Shown here one piece after another: positions 49,200-59,129 of a stretch of DNA of 64,000 nucleotides. Position 1 is the stretch's first letter; each line of letters opens with the position of its first letter. The notes beneath the pieces were generated by a model. That model was not told where the DNA came from. It made no database searches and worked only from the letters and a program-made list of their open reading frames with translations. The position numbers and the translations under genes were made by a program. Where the stretch lies: assembly GCF_020171925.1 (NCBI RefSeq), contig NZ_JAIVAR010000004.1:1-64000 (forward strand), in the 5' to 3' direction. This stretch comes from Rossellomorea aquimaris (GTDB lineage: Bacteria > Bacillota > Bacilli > Bacillales > Bacillaceae_B).

Positions 49200-49340
49200 T
49201 TAATAAATATTGGACAGATAATGCTGTTTCGCTTTCGTTTGTTCGTATTGCTTTGTCACGGTGTCATTGTGCACAGCTTCTTGGAACGTTTCGTGCTTCT
49301 TTTTAATTGTTACGGTCATGAACAATAAATTCAGTGTCAT
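49200..49340 (-). CDS. yrzI: YrzI family small protein
   Basis: The 46-residue protein starts MTLNLLFMTVTIKKKHETF, the hallmark N-terminus of the YrzI family, a short Bacillus protein of unknown function often found in several copies. The ATG at 49340 has AAAGGGGTGATAGG upstream; a longer frame adds 23 residues overlapping the leader. The sequence is a hydrophobic strand followed by a charged helix. Confidence 0.8.
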   Translation of the reverse strand: MTLNLLFMTVTIKKKHETFQEAVHNDTVTKQYEQTKAKQHYLSNIY

Positions 49341-49375
49341 ACCTATCACCCCTTTCAAAGCCTTTTTCAGGCAGT

Positions 49376-49407
49376 AAAAAGCCGCAAAGAGATCCTCCTC
49401 TTGCGGC
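49376..49407 (-). terminator. Second of two tandem terminators after the 26-aa gene
   Basis: GCCGCAAGAGG... and ...TCTTTGCGGC pair on the minus strand and are followed by TTTTTAC. Confidence 0.75.
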
Positions 49408-49409
49408 AC

Positions 49410-49446
49410 AAAAAAGCCGCAAGGAAGTACATTCTCCCTACGGCTT
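49410..49446 (-). terminator. First of two tandem terminators after the 26-aa gene
   Basis: AAGCCGTAGGGA and TTCCTTGCGGCTT pair on the minus strand and are followed by TTTTTT, 24 bp past the 26-aa stop codon. The two adjacent terminators share GCCGC...GCGGC arms and look like a duplication. Confidence 0.8.
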
Positions 49447-49469
49447 CATTTAAATGGTTACGTTTAAAA

Positions 49470-49550
49470 TTAAGCGGATTTCTTCCCGTAAGCGGTCGAA
49501 TGATTTACACAATATTCAGTTGGATAGGTTTTCTTAGTAGCAATGTTCAT
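49470..49550 (-). CDS. 26-aa peptide, unrecognised
   Basis: A 27-codon frame starts at ATG 49550 after AAGGAGG (nine-base spacing). It begins MNIATKKTYPTEYCVNHS, is basic and polar, has a single cysteine and no membrane segment. A near-consensus promoter lies 44 bp upstream and two terminators follow, so a stand-alone short transcript of about 180 nt is predicted. Either it encodes a peptide or the RNA itself is the product. Confidence 0.5.
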   Translation of the reverse strand: MNIATKKTYPTEYCVNHSTAYGKKSA

Positions 49551-49593
49551 GTTATTCGACCTCCTTACATGTATTATTTTTCTTACATTGGTT

Positions 49594-49622
49594 AGTATAT
49601 CCAATTTCAACCAGGATGTAAA
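49594..49622 (-). promoter_or_regulatory. Sigma-A promoter of the 26-aa peptide gene
   Basis: Minus strand TTTACA, 17 bp, TATACT. The spacer contains CCTGGTTGAAA, also seen about 70 bp before the 25-aa gene. Confidence 0.7.
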
Positions 49623-49684
49623 CATTTTATTTTCTACAAAATTCGACCACTTCTCTACAGATGCCTTACGGACCATGAATCAAA

Positions 49685-49712
49685 TAAAAAAGGACCCTAA
49701 CTCGGGCCCTTT
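49685..49712 (-). terminator. Terminator after yrhC
   Basis: AAAGGGCCC and GGGTCCTTT pair around GAGTTA on the minus strand, followed by TTTT. Confidence 0.8.
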
Positions 49713-49715
49713 CAA

Positions 49716-49955
49716 TCATTCATCTGCAGATTGCAAATCTTTTTTATATTTAATTGCCTTGGTGAAAAAGAGAAGTGAAACCGACAATAATACAACGGTG
49801 CCCGACATGAGTGTCATCACCTTGACCGGTGTCACGGTCTCGGATGGAATGACCACGCCAAGGTACATGAATACGCTCAGTGCCAGTAACGTAAACCCAA
49901 AGCGTTTGTAATCATTGATTTTATTTTGAATCCCTTTTTTAGATAACTTTTTCAT
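49716..49955 (-). CDS. yrhC: YrhC family membrane protein
   Basis: The 79-residue protein has a basic head (MKKLSKKGIQNKINDYKRFGF) and two membrane spans (about 20-40 and 48-66). It corresponds to YrhC, the last gene of the B. subtilis yrrT-mtnN-yrhA-yrhB-yrhC operon; function is unknown. A GTG four codons earlier is a possible alternative start. Confidence 0.82.
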   Translation of the reverse strand: MKKLSKKGIQNKINDYKRFGFTLLALSVFMYLGVVIPSETVTPVKVMTLMSGTVVLLSVSLLFFTKAIKYKKDLQSADE

Positions 49956-50070
49956 GTGTTCAATCACCTACTTTTGAACTAGTAACCTCTTAGTCTATGG
50001 TAACATAAGAAGGGGTGGTTCCCTTCAGGTAATTGGCACCAGTTCTTCCATCAGGTTTAAACAACAGCCA

Positions 50071-52133
<2,063 letters not shown>

Positions 52134-52159
52134 TTCCTTGCCCCCTTTTTCTCAAATGA

Positions 52160-52272
52160 AAAAGCTGACCTGTCGCGAGCCTTCTTCATTCCCTCATGAA
52201 AACGTAAGCGGGTTTACCGCTGCTTTCATAGGAAGGAAAGAGAAAGGATGGTCGCTTGGGTCAGCTTTTTTC
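52160..52272. other. Structured element / possible attenuator between mtnN and mccA
   Basis: Outer arms AAAAAGCTGACC and GGGTCAGCTTTTTT lie about 90 nt apart and enclose an inner stem TGAAA...AGCGG-GTTTA-CCGCT...TTTCA. On the minus strand the outer 3' arm ends GCTTTTTCATTT, terminator-like. It could moderate read-through from yrrT-mtnN into mccAB. The size (about 110 nt) and nested stems exceed a simple terminator. No known riboswitch class is recognised. Confidence 0.5.
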
Positions 52273-52280
52273 TCTATGTC

Positions 52281-52973
52281 TTATACAGCTTCCACGATAT
52301 TCATTACCATCTTGGCAGAGTGAAGAGCTGCTTTTTCAAGGTATTGATCGAAAGAAACGTCTGATTCTTTCCCTGCAATATCGGACAGGGAGCGGATGAT
52401 CACAAATGGCACATCGAATTGGTGGGCTACCTGAGCAATTGCAGCTGCTTCCATTTCAACAGCCTGGAGGCCGGTGAACTTATCCCTGATTGCATCGACG
52501 CGTGCAGGATCATTCATGAACGAGTCCCCTGTTGCAATCAAGCCTGATACCACCTGTGCATCACCCAGTTCGCGGACACTGTCCACTGCGATATTCTTCA
52601 GCTTTTCATCCGCTGTAAATGCAGCAGGCAATTGTGGAACCTGACCGTATTCATATCCGAAAGCCGTGACATCGACGTCATGATGACGCACTTCAGTGGA
52701 TATGACGACATCACCTACATTCAATGAAGGATCGAATCCTCCAGCTGACCCGGTATTGATGATGGCATCCGGCTTAAAGTGCTGCAGCAAGACGGCTGTG
52801 GACATTGCGGCGTTTACTTTTCCGATTCCGGAACGGAGTAGGATCACTTCTTTCCCTTTCATCGTCCCGCTTGTATATTCACACCCGGCAATCGTTTCGG
52901 TTTGTGGGTTTGTAATATTCTCCCTAAGTAAGGATACTTCTTCTTCCATTGCTCCAATGATGGCGATTCTCAC
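52281..52973 (-). CDS. mtnN: 5'-methylthioadenosine/S-adenosylhomocysteine nucleosidase
   Basis: MtnN removes adenine from SAH and MTA, feeding S-ribosylhomocysteine to LuxS and so homocysteine to MccA. The 230-residue protein has [18 protein letters not shown] and [13 protein letters not shown] with the catalytic region and RSLSDIAGK. Start is GTG at 52973 with AGAGG upstream. It lies 14 bp after yrrT. Confidence 0.96.
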   Translation of the reverse strand: MRIAIIGAMEEEVSLLRENITNPQTETIAGCEYTSGTMKGKEVILLRSGIGKVNAAMSTAVLLQHFKPDAIINTGSAGGFDPSLNVGDVVISTEVRHHDVDVTAFGYEYGQVPQLPAAFTADEKLKNIAVDSVRELGDAQVVSGLIATGDSFMNDPARVDAIRDKFTGLQAVEMEAAAIAQVAHQFDVPFVIIRSLSDIAGKESDVSFDQYLEKAALHSAKMVMNIVEAV

Positions 52974-52987
52974 GTTAAAACCTCTTT

Positions 52988-53626
52988 CTATTGTTTAGTC
53001 GCCTCCATGATCCAAACAAAGCTGTTCATCTGCCGGAAATGAACGGAAAATCCCTCTGCAGTCAATAACTCCTCAAGGACATCCAAAGTCGTGTAGTATT
53101 CCCGTTTTAAATCTTCGGCCAGATTCAGATATCCACTATCTGAAGCTTGATCAATGGCGGCTTGATAATGCTGCTCCGTTTCAAACATCGTATCAGCAAA
53201 TACTATTTTACCACCTTGAGCAAGCAAGTTTCCATATATGCTAAATGCTTTTCCTTTTTCTTCGTCGGTCAAATGATGAAAAGCATATGTGCTGACAATC
53301 GTGTCAACCGTTTCATCCAGTTTAAAATCGAGGAAATCGCCGTCGATGAATGTGATCTTGTCACCAAGCTTCTGCTGTCCAATGATCCTCATTTCCGGTG
53401 AAGGTTCAAACGGAATGACGTTCAACCCAGATTCAGCGAGCTTTTCTGTCAGGTTTCCTGTCCCTGGCCCGAACTCGACAACTGTTCCCTTTGAAAGGGC
53501 GACGACCCCTTCCAGGATTTCATCATATTTATTAAAAACTTCCTTGTACTCTGCATCTTTCCCAGCGACCGTATCATCATAAGAATCCGCCCAGTCCCCA
53601 AACAGATCTAAGAACTCTCTTCCCAT
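52988..53626 (-). CDS. yrrT: SAM-dependent methyltransferase YrrT
   Basis: The 212-residue class I methyltransferase has [19 protein letters not shown] (motif I) and FADTMF. It is first in the yrrT-mtnN-mccAB unit and is thought to convert SAM to SAH at the head of the methionine-to-cysteine route; the acceptor is unknown. The ATG at 53626 has GGGGTG upstream. A GTG nine bases earlier overlaps that SD. Confidence 0.9.
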   Translation of the reverse strand: MGREFLDLFGDWADSYDDTVAGKDAEYKEVFNKYDEILEGVVALSKGTVVEFGPGTGNLTEKLAESGLNVIPFEPSPEMRIIGQQKLGDKITFIDGDFLDFKLDETVDTIVSTYAFHHLTDEEKGKAFSIYGNLLAQGGKIVFADTMFETEQHYQAAIDQASDSGYLNLAEDLKREYYTTLDVLEELLTAEGFSVHFRQMNSFVWIMEATKQ

Positions 53627-53652
53627 CCTAAGCACCCCAGTTTTAAATAAAG

Positions 53653-53669
53653 TTTATAATTCCTATAAA
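53653..53669. promoter_or_regulatory. Candidate CymR-type operator upstream of yrrT
   Basis: Minus strand TTTATAGGAATTATAAA, with TTTATA/TATAAA arms around GGAAT. The B. subtilis yrrT operon is repressed by CymR at AT-rich sites containing GGAAT; position 27 bp before the start fits. Confidence 0.45.
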
Positions 53670-53802
53670 TATACTATGAATTATTTTTAAAACTGTTATT
53701 AAATTATCATATAGCCCCTGCAATTTCAACAATTAATATTTGTAATATTCCTTCCCCCAATTTAAAATGAGTAGGCAAAGCCCTATATAAAGGAGGATCT
53801 CT

Positions 53803-54009
53803 ATGAATATTTCGTTTGATTTAATAGAGGATAAAGTCGAGTTTTTTGAAGCCGACCGCCTGAGCACCCTCGAGAAAAAGATCGACGAGCAAATCCATCA
53901 CAATAAAGCCATCATGCTTCAGGTTCATCATGTACAGCACAATGTATCAATTTACGAAGATGGTAGAAGGCTCTATACCGCCGTGGTCCATTTCAAAGCC
54001 AAAAAGTAA
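53803..54009 (+). CDS. yrzA: YrzA family protein (DUF2536)
   Basis: The 68-residue protein (MNISFDLIEDKVEFFEADRL ... HHVQHNVSIYEDGRRLYTAVVHFK) matches YrzA, a conserved short soluble Bacillus protein without known function, located divergent to yrrT as here. AAAGGAGGATCTCT precedes the ATG. It converges on yrrS with a shared terminator. Confidence 0.85.
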   Translation: MNISFDLIEDKVEFFEADRLSTLEKKIDEQIHHNKAIMLQVHHVQHNVSIYEDGRRLYTAVVHFKAKK

Positions 54010-54011
54010 TC

Positions 54012-54045
54012 AAAAAAGCTCCGGGTGAATCCACCCGGAGCTTTC
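54012..54045. terminator. Bidirectional terminator between yrzA and yrrS
   Basis: AAAGCTCCGGGTG and CACCCGGAGCTTT form a perfect stem with an AATC loop between converging genes. Confidence 0.88.
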
Positions 54046-54052
54046 CATTTCA

Positions 54053-54766
54053 TTAATCTTTATCATTTTCTTTCAGTACTTCAACCTTTGTCGGCTGCCA
54101 TCCCTGTCCGTCGTTCCATTGCAAATAGACTCTATACGCTTTAGAGCCGCCTTTCTCCGTGACGGTTCCAATGGATTTCTGAGGGCCACCATTTCCTTCG
54201 ATGTACCACACTGTCATGTTATCTTGCGGGATACCGGTCGCGTATGACAGGGCTTTTTCTTTTTCTTCCCAGTCGGGACTTCCTGGATCATATGAGGACA
54301 CATGCTCACCAGACTGCTGCGTGCCGACCGGCTGCCAATCAGGGTGAACAATCGTCTTCTCTACGTTCGGTTCAGTCCCTTCTTCTACTTGGACTTTGCT
54401 GTCATCCAAAGAAACGGATTCTTTCTCTTCCTGCTCTTCCTCTTGTTTTTCTGTGTCTTCTTCTTCATTTTCTTCTTTATCAGCCTGCTCGGACGAATCC
54501 GTTTCTTCCTCATTCATAGAAACGGATTCATCCTCTTTTTTATCGTTCTCTTCTTTTTTGTTATTCCCTGCTGTCTTTTCAGTGCCCTTCTCTTCCGTGT
54601 TCTTCACTTCCGTCGATGCCTTTTCAGATTCGTCGGAACCGTTGCCGGTCAAGATTGTAGCACCGACCACAACAATCAATAGAACAACCACGGCATTCAG
54701 TATATTAAGGATTTTATTTGCATTATTTTTAGAACGTCGATCTAATCTCGATTTATATTTCGCCAT
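54053..54766 (-). CDS. yrrS: YrrS family membrane-anchored protein (DUF1510)
   Basis: The 237-residue protein has a basic cytoplasmic head, one membrane span (about 22-40), a long acidic low-complexity region of Glu/Lys/Ser/Asp (about 45-135) and a C-terminal DUF1510 domain ending in VYLQWNDGQGWQPTKVEVL. YrrS is known in Bacillus beside pbpI, and a role in the sporulation-related wall is inferred. The ATG at 54766 has GGAGGGAATC upstream. Confidence 0.9.
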   Translation of the reverse strand: MAKYKSRLDRRSKNNANKILNILNAVVVLLIVVVGATILTGNGSDESEKASTEVKNTEEKGTEKTAGNNKKEENDKKEDESVSMNEEETDSSEQADKEENEEEDTEKQEEEQEEKESVSLDDSKVQVEEGTEPNVEKTIVHPDWQPVGTQQSGEHVSSYDPGSPDWEEKEKALSYATGIPQDNMTVWYIEGNGGPQKSIGTVTEKGGSKAYRVYLQWNDGQGWQPTKVEVLKENDKD

Positions 54767-54880
54767 AAGATTCCCTCCTATTATCCTAAACATTTTAACA
54801 TGATAGAGGAATAAGAATAAAGCGAAACTTACACCGTTTGTTACGTATACAAGAGATTGATTATTTTGGAACAGGAGCTT

Positions 54881-56626
54881 TTACTCATGGTCCAGTTTAT
54901 ATACGGCATCAACGCTGTCCTTGAAGATCGGGTAAATGCCCCCCTCACCAATGAGCACGTCCATATTGACTGCCACCAGTGCATATTTAGGCTCATCAAA
55001 AGGGAAATAACCCGCGAACCATTTATTGTAAAGCTCCTTTCCCCCCTGCTTTTTTCCTGTTTGAGCCGTACCTGTCTTGCCGGCAATCTTGTATAGGGCT
55101 GTATCCAAGTATGGAGCAGTACCCTCAGGTGAGTTGACGACACCCCGCAAATACTGCTGCAGCTTCATCGCCGTGAAAGGGGAAATTTTTTCTCCTTCAA
55201 TCTTTTTTTGTGGAAAAGAAAACATGCTTGTCCCGTTCTGATAGTCAATGGATGTAGCTGCGCGGACCATATACTTTTCACCACCGCGTGCAATTGTCGC
55301 CATCATATTCACCAGGCCGAGTGGGGTGACCCTGACTTCCCTCTGCCCTATGCCGGTTTGAGCAATGTAATTCCGGTCTTTCCGTTCATCATCCGAAACA
55401 AAGACCCTGCCTTTACTCACTTGCAGCTGTGAAAAATCTTCATAATGGAATACATCGCCCGTCCATGCGATGTCCCCCAACAAACCGAGCTTCGCTGCGT
55501 ACTCCTCAAGTGTATTCGGTTCTTTTTCAACAAGTTCGGTTGCAAGATCGGCGAATGTCCTGTTACAGCTGGCCGCGATGCTCGACTTGATATTGATCAT
55601 GCCGTGCGGCTTTTCGGCGGGCTTTCCATAGATATCTTCATCGCAATTGAACAAGCGTGATTCATCGACGATACCTTCTTCCATCGCCGCTGCAGCCACT
55701 ACGGTCTTGAAGACCGAACCTGGCGCCAGTACTTTCAGCATGTAATTTTCAGCGCCGCCCCCGAATGGATTGCTTTGGTTCATTGACGGCCTCGATACAT
55801 TTGCGAGTATTGTACTATTCTCAATATCAACGAGCAGCAGGCCGCCTTTTTCAATGTTATATGCATCCGCAACTTCTTCCAAGGCCACCTGCATTTCCTG
55901 ATCGATGGTCGTCTTAATGTTGAGCGGATAAAATGGATTGGCCGGTGCGAGATATTTCACATCGGCACCGAATAATGGACCGCCGATGGCATCCACATGA
56001 TAAATCAATTTAGACTGTTCTTCTGAGATCAGCCATTCATCAAAAATTTCCTGCATCCCTGTCACACCAATCTTCTGGTGTACCCCCTTCACTTTATCCG
56101 GGTACCGTTCATGGAATACTTCCGTATTTTCACCCGTTATGCCGATCAGCTGGGAAGCAGGGATCTGTTCATTTTTGAATTTCCTTGTCACGGCAAAAAC
56201 ACCCTGGATCTTCAACCCATTGATCTCATTCATCTGTTCTTCAGACAATTGAAACGGAGTCTTGCCCCCGAATACAATCGGTGCCTTGGCAGATTCAAGC
56301 TTCGTTTCAATGATCTCCGGGGTGACATGTATGATGCGGGCTACTTCTTCTACCGGCCATTCGATCCTTTTCAGAAATGGAAAAAGAACCAGAACATTTT
56401 TTTCATGAAACGTCAGCGGCTTTCCATCACGGTCAAGGAACTGCCCCCTTCCTTCATCAATGACGAGCTGTTGGGTGCGTTGAGCGACACTCTCTTCAAT
56501 CAGATTAATTTTATGTTTGGAAAACGATTCGGTCTGGAATAATTGCAGCTGCATCAATCTCGCCGACATCAGCATGAGTCCCATTAGCAGCACAATGCTG
56601 AGCAGCCGGACCCGTTTACGTATCAT
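54881..56626 (-). CDS. pbpI: Class B penicillin-binding protein (PbpI / PBP4b)
   Basis: This 581-residue transpeptidase has an N-terminal membrane anchor (about 8-28), a NTF2/MecA-like and dimerisation part (about 50-230) and a transpeptidase domain with S304-V-F-K307, the second motif SCN and KTGTAQTGK. In B. subtilis PbpI is made in the mother cell under sigma-E. It precedes yrrS with an 88-bp gap. Upstream lies the 1.2-kb repeat region, so its promoter must be within or beyond the G-rich repeat. Confidence 0.93.
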   Translation of the reverse strand: MIRKRVRLLSIVLLMGLMLMSARLMQLQLFQTESFSKHKINLIEESVAQRTQQLVIDEGRGQFLDRDGKPLTFHEKNVLVLFPFLKRIEWPVEEVARIIHVTPEIIETKLESAKAPIVFGGKTPFQLSEEQMNEINGLKIQGVFAVTRKFKNEQIPASQLIGITGENTEVFHERYPDKVKGVHQKIGVTGMQEIFDEWLISEEQSKLIYHVDAIGGPLFGADVKYLAPANPFYPLNIKTTIDQEMQVALEEVADAYNIEKGGLLLVDIENSTILANVSRPSMNQSNPFGGGAENYMLKVLAPGSVFKTVVAAAAMEEGIVDESRLFNCDEDIYGKPAEKPHGMINIKSSIAASCNRTFADLATELVEKEPNTLEEYAAKLGLLGDIAWTGDVFHYEDFSQLQVSKGRVFVSDDERKDRNYIAQTGIGQREVRVTPLGLVNMMATIARGGEKYMVRAATSIDYQNGTSMFSFPQKKIEGEKISPFTAMKLQQYLRGVVNSPEGTAPYLDTALYKIAGKTGTAQTGKKQGGKELYNKWFAGYFPFDEPKYALVAVNMDVLIGEGGIYPIFKDSVDAVYKLDHE

Positions 56627-56710
56627 CCGTCTTCACCTCGTCTACATTGTTGACGAGATTTGTGGGTTTTAACCTCAGGGTGCTGAGCGGCTTGGTTGTT
56701 TGTGGGAAGG

Positions 56711-56862
56711 GTAGGGGGTTGGTTCGGGTAGGGGTTGGTTTTGGGGCGTGGTTTCATTTTTGGGACGGGGGTTGGTTTTGGGGCGGGGGTTGGTTTTGGG
56801 GCGGGGTTTCATTTTGGGACGGGGGTTGGTTTTGGATCGGAGTTTCATTTTGGGGGAGTATT
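56711..56862 (+). repeat. G-rich 18-bp tandem repeat
   Basis: About eight copies of an 18-19 bp unit alternate between GGTTGGTTTTGGGGCGGG and GGTTTCATTTTGGGACGGG. Runs of three to five G recur every few bases on the plus strand, enough for G-quadruplexes. The minus strand would carry the pyrimidine/C-rich copy in the pbpI leader. The period is a multiple of three, so all frames without stops stay open. Confidence 0.75.
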
Positions 56863-56889
56863 GAAGAGGTTTTTATTTAGAATTATTCT

Positions 56890-57680
56890 TAATAGCGCAT
56901 AAATTTGGAAATTGGAGCATAAATCTGATATTCGGAGCATATTTCTTTGATTTGGAGCATAAATCCGGGATTAGGAGCATAAATTTACGATTTGGAGCAT
57001 AATTCCTTGGAATGGAGCTTACGTCTAGATATTTAGGGCGTATTTCCTCGCAATGGAGCTTAAATCTAGATATTTAGAGCATATTTCCTCGCAATGGAAC
57101 TTAAAGCTAGATATTTAGGGCGTAATTCCTCGCAATGGAGCTTAAAGCTAGATATTTAGAGCATATTTCCTCGCAATGGAGCTTAAAGCTAGATATTTAG
57201 AGCATATTTCCTCGCAATGGAGCATAAATCTAGATATTTGGAGCTTAAATCTAGATATTTGGAGCATAATTCCTCGCAATGGAGCTTAAATCTAGATATT
57301 TAGAGCATATTTCCTCGCAATGGAACTTAAAGCTAGATATTTAGGGCGTAATTCCTCGCAATGGAGCTTAAATCTAGATATTTAGAGCATATTTCCTCGC
57401 AATGGAGCTTAAATCTAGATATTTAGAGCATATTTCCTCGCAATGGAGCTTAAATCTAGATATTTAGAGCGTATTCCCTCGCAATGGAGCTTAAATCTAG
57501 ATATTTAGAGCGTTTTTCCTCGCAATGGAGCTTAAATCTAGATATTTAGAGCGTAATTCCTCGAAAAAGTGCTTAAGCCTAGATATCTAGAGTTCACAAC
57601 TTCTCGGGATAAAGCATAAATCTAGAAATTTGAATCATCTATCCTCTAAAAGGAGCATTAATCCCAGATTTAGAGCATTT
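56890..57680 (+). repeat. 20-bp satellite-like array grading into a 41-bp higher-order repeat
   Basis: From 56891 to 57020 the core GAGCATAAAT recurs at exactly 20-bp steps (blocks ending at 56900, 56920, 56940, 56960, 56980, 57000, 57020). From about 57012 the pattern becomes a dimer of 22 bp (GGAGCTTAAATCTAGATA plus TTTA) and 19 bp (GAGCATATTTCCTCGCAAT), repeated about 13 times with small differences such as GGGCGTA for GAGCATA and AAAGC for AAATC. An extra monomer interrupts near 57240. It decays after 57560. Confidence 0.85.
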
Positions 57681-57793
57681 TTTCATCAGCAACGGGTACC
57701 CTTCTAACCAACATCACACCCAAATCCCGCTTCACTCCTACCCAACTCTCATAAAAATCCCCATTTCATCATTTCCATTAACAGTAATCAAAC

Positions 57794-57826
57794 AAAAAAA
57801 GAAAGAAACCCCGAATAGAGTTTCTT
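57794..57826 (-). terminator. Terminator after greA
   Basis: GAAACTC and GGGGTTTC pair on the minus strand and are followed by TTCTTTTTTT, 14 bp past the greA stop. Confidence 0.75.
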
Positions 57827-57839
57827 CCTCAAAAATCAA

Positions 57840-58316
57840 TCAGCTTACTTCTACAATCTTCACGCTCATTTCGCCGCCTGGAGTCTGAACAGAGACCTTT
57901 TCTCCGACTTTGTGGCCAAGCAGGCTCTTTGCGATCGGGGAATCATTGGAGATTTTCCCTTCGAATGGATCTGCTTCTGCACTTCCGACGATTGTGTATG
58001 TTTCTTCGTCTCCATCCGGCAGTTCCACAAACGTAACTTTTTTCCCTAATTGTACGGTATCTGAATTCATGTCATTTTCTTGGATGATCTTTGCGTTACG
58101 GATCATATTTTCGAGCGTAGAGATGCGGCCTTCCACGAATGCCTGCTCATCTTTCGCTGCATCGTATTCAGAGTTCTCGGATAAATCACCGAAGCTCCTT
58201 GCAATCTTGATGCGTTCCACGACCTCTTTACGTTTTACCGTCTTAAGGTTTTCTAATTCTTTCTCTAATTTTTCCTTACCCTCTAATGTCATCGGGTATA
58301 CTTTTTCTGTACTCAT
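57840..58316 (-). CDS. greA: Transcription elongation factor GreA
   Basis: GreA rescues backtracked RNA polymerase by stimulating transcript cleavage. The 158-residue protein has the N-terminal coiled coil ([46 protein letters not shown], with the [12 protein letters not shown] tip) and the C-terminal FKBP-like domain ([20 protein letters not shown]). The ATG at 58316 matches homologues. Confidence 0.97.
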   Translation of the reverse strand: MSTEKVYPMTLEGKEKLEKELENLKTVKRKEVVERIKIARSFGDLSENSEYDAAKDEQAFVEGRISTLENMIRNAKIIQENDMNSDTVQLGKKVTFVELPDGDEETYTIVGSAEADPFEGKISNDSPIAKSLLGHKVGEKVSVQTPGGEMSVKIVEVS

Positions 58317-58398
58317 GACCCTCTTCACTCCTTAACTGTCTTAGAGCTTCCCATGCTCCTTATGTAGTCATACTTGATGTTACGCTAATGTAAAGGCA

Positions 58399-58433
58399 GG
58401 GAATGGAGGGAACGACCTTATCCTCCATTCCCC
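58399..58433 (-). terminator. Hairpin between udk and greA
   Basis: GGGAATGGAGG and CCTCCATTCCC form an 11-bp perfect stem. No T-run follows on the minus strand, so it may be a weak terminator or a processing site. Confidence 0.5.
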
Positions 58434-58488
58434 GATTCCAATACATTGATGGGAATTTAACCTATATATGTTTATCTATGTTATCGTA

Positions 58489-59124
58489 TTACAAAAATGA
58501 CTTTTGTTCAAGAATTGTTTGAATTTTTGTTACCATTAAATCGATTGCCACGTGATTATGCCCACCTTCAGGGATGATCACATCTGCGTAACGCTTTGTT
58601 GGTTCAATGAATTGATTGTGCATCGGGCGGACCACGGTGATGTATTGATCGATCACAGAATCGATGGAACGTCCCCTTTCTTTGATATCGCGGAGCATCC
58701 TTCTGATGATGCGAAGATCTGCATCGGTATCGACATAGAGCTTGATATCCATTAAGTTGCGCAATCTTTCATCTTCTAATACTAAAATTCCTTCTAAAAT
58801 GATAACATCCTTCGGCTCTACCAAAATGGTTTCATCGGATCGAGTGTGCATTTTATAATCATAGACCGGTTTTTCTACCGCCTGGTGATTCAATAACCCG
58901 TTCAGATGCTCAATGAGAAGATCATTGTCGAATGCCAACGGGTGATCATAATTCGTTTTCAATCGTTCCTCAAATGGAAGGTTCGATTGATCTTTATAAT
59001 AATAATCTTGTTGCAGCATGAGGATCGAATGTCCTTGGAATTGTTCGTAGATCGCTTTTGTCACGCTTGTTTTTCCTGATCCGGATCCTCCTGCTACACC
59101 AATAACAACCGGTTTATGTTTCAT
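58489..59124 (-). CDS. udk: Uridine kinase
   Basis: Udk phosphorylates uridine and cytidine in pyrimidine salvage. The 211-residue protein has the P-loop [12 protein letters not shown] (9-20), [11 protein letters not shown], and [19 protein letters not shown]. Length equals B. subtilis Udk. It lies 5 bp after yrrO, so it is cotranscribed with the tRNA-modification genes. Confidence 0.96.
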   Translation of the reverse strand: MKHKPVVIGVAGGSGSGKTSVTKAIYEQFQGHSILMLQQDYYYKDQSNLPFEERLKTNYDHPLAFDNDLLIEHLNGLLNHQAVEKPVYDYKMHTRSDETILVEPKDVIILEGILVLEDERLRNLMDIKLYVDTDADLRIIRRMLRDIKERGRSIDSVIDQYITVVRPMHNQFIEPTKRYADVIIPEGGHNHVAIDLMVTKIQTILEQKSFL

Positions 59125-59129
59125 AAGTT

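Larger units (their letters stand above)
56627..57792. other. 1.2-kb gene-free repeat region between greA and pbpI
   Basis: No credible gene is present. It is made of a G-rich 18-bp repeat (56711-56862), the 20/41-bp array (56890-57680) and a short AT-rich tail before the greA terminator. Open frames over the G-rich repeat exist only because the unit lacks stops; none has an SD. Confidence 0.85.

Noticed and set aside
53636-53802. Possible S-box or T-box leader before yrrT
   Set aside because: The gap is too short and AT-rich; no riboswitch stems or T-box motif are visible.
54244-54803. Several long plus-strand frames opposite yrrS
   Set aside because: They are antisense shadows of the acidic low-complexity (GAA/GAG-rich) region of yrrS.
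56647-56880. Open frame of 77 codons over the G-rich repeat (Trp/Gly/Phe-rich) and an opposite-strand frame rich in Lys-Pro-Arg
   Set aside because: Both arise because an 18-bp repeat lacking stop codons keeps frames open; no SD precedes either start and composition is that of simple repeat DNA.
56890-57680. Possible CRISPR array
   Set aside because: Units are contiguous with no unique spacers, repeat lengths of 19-22 bp vary and no cas gene is present.
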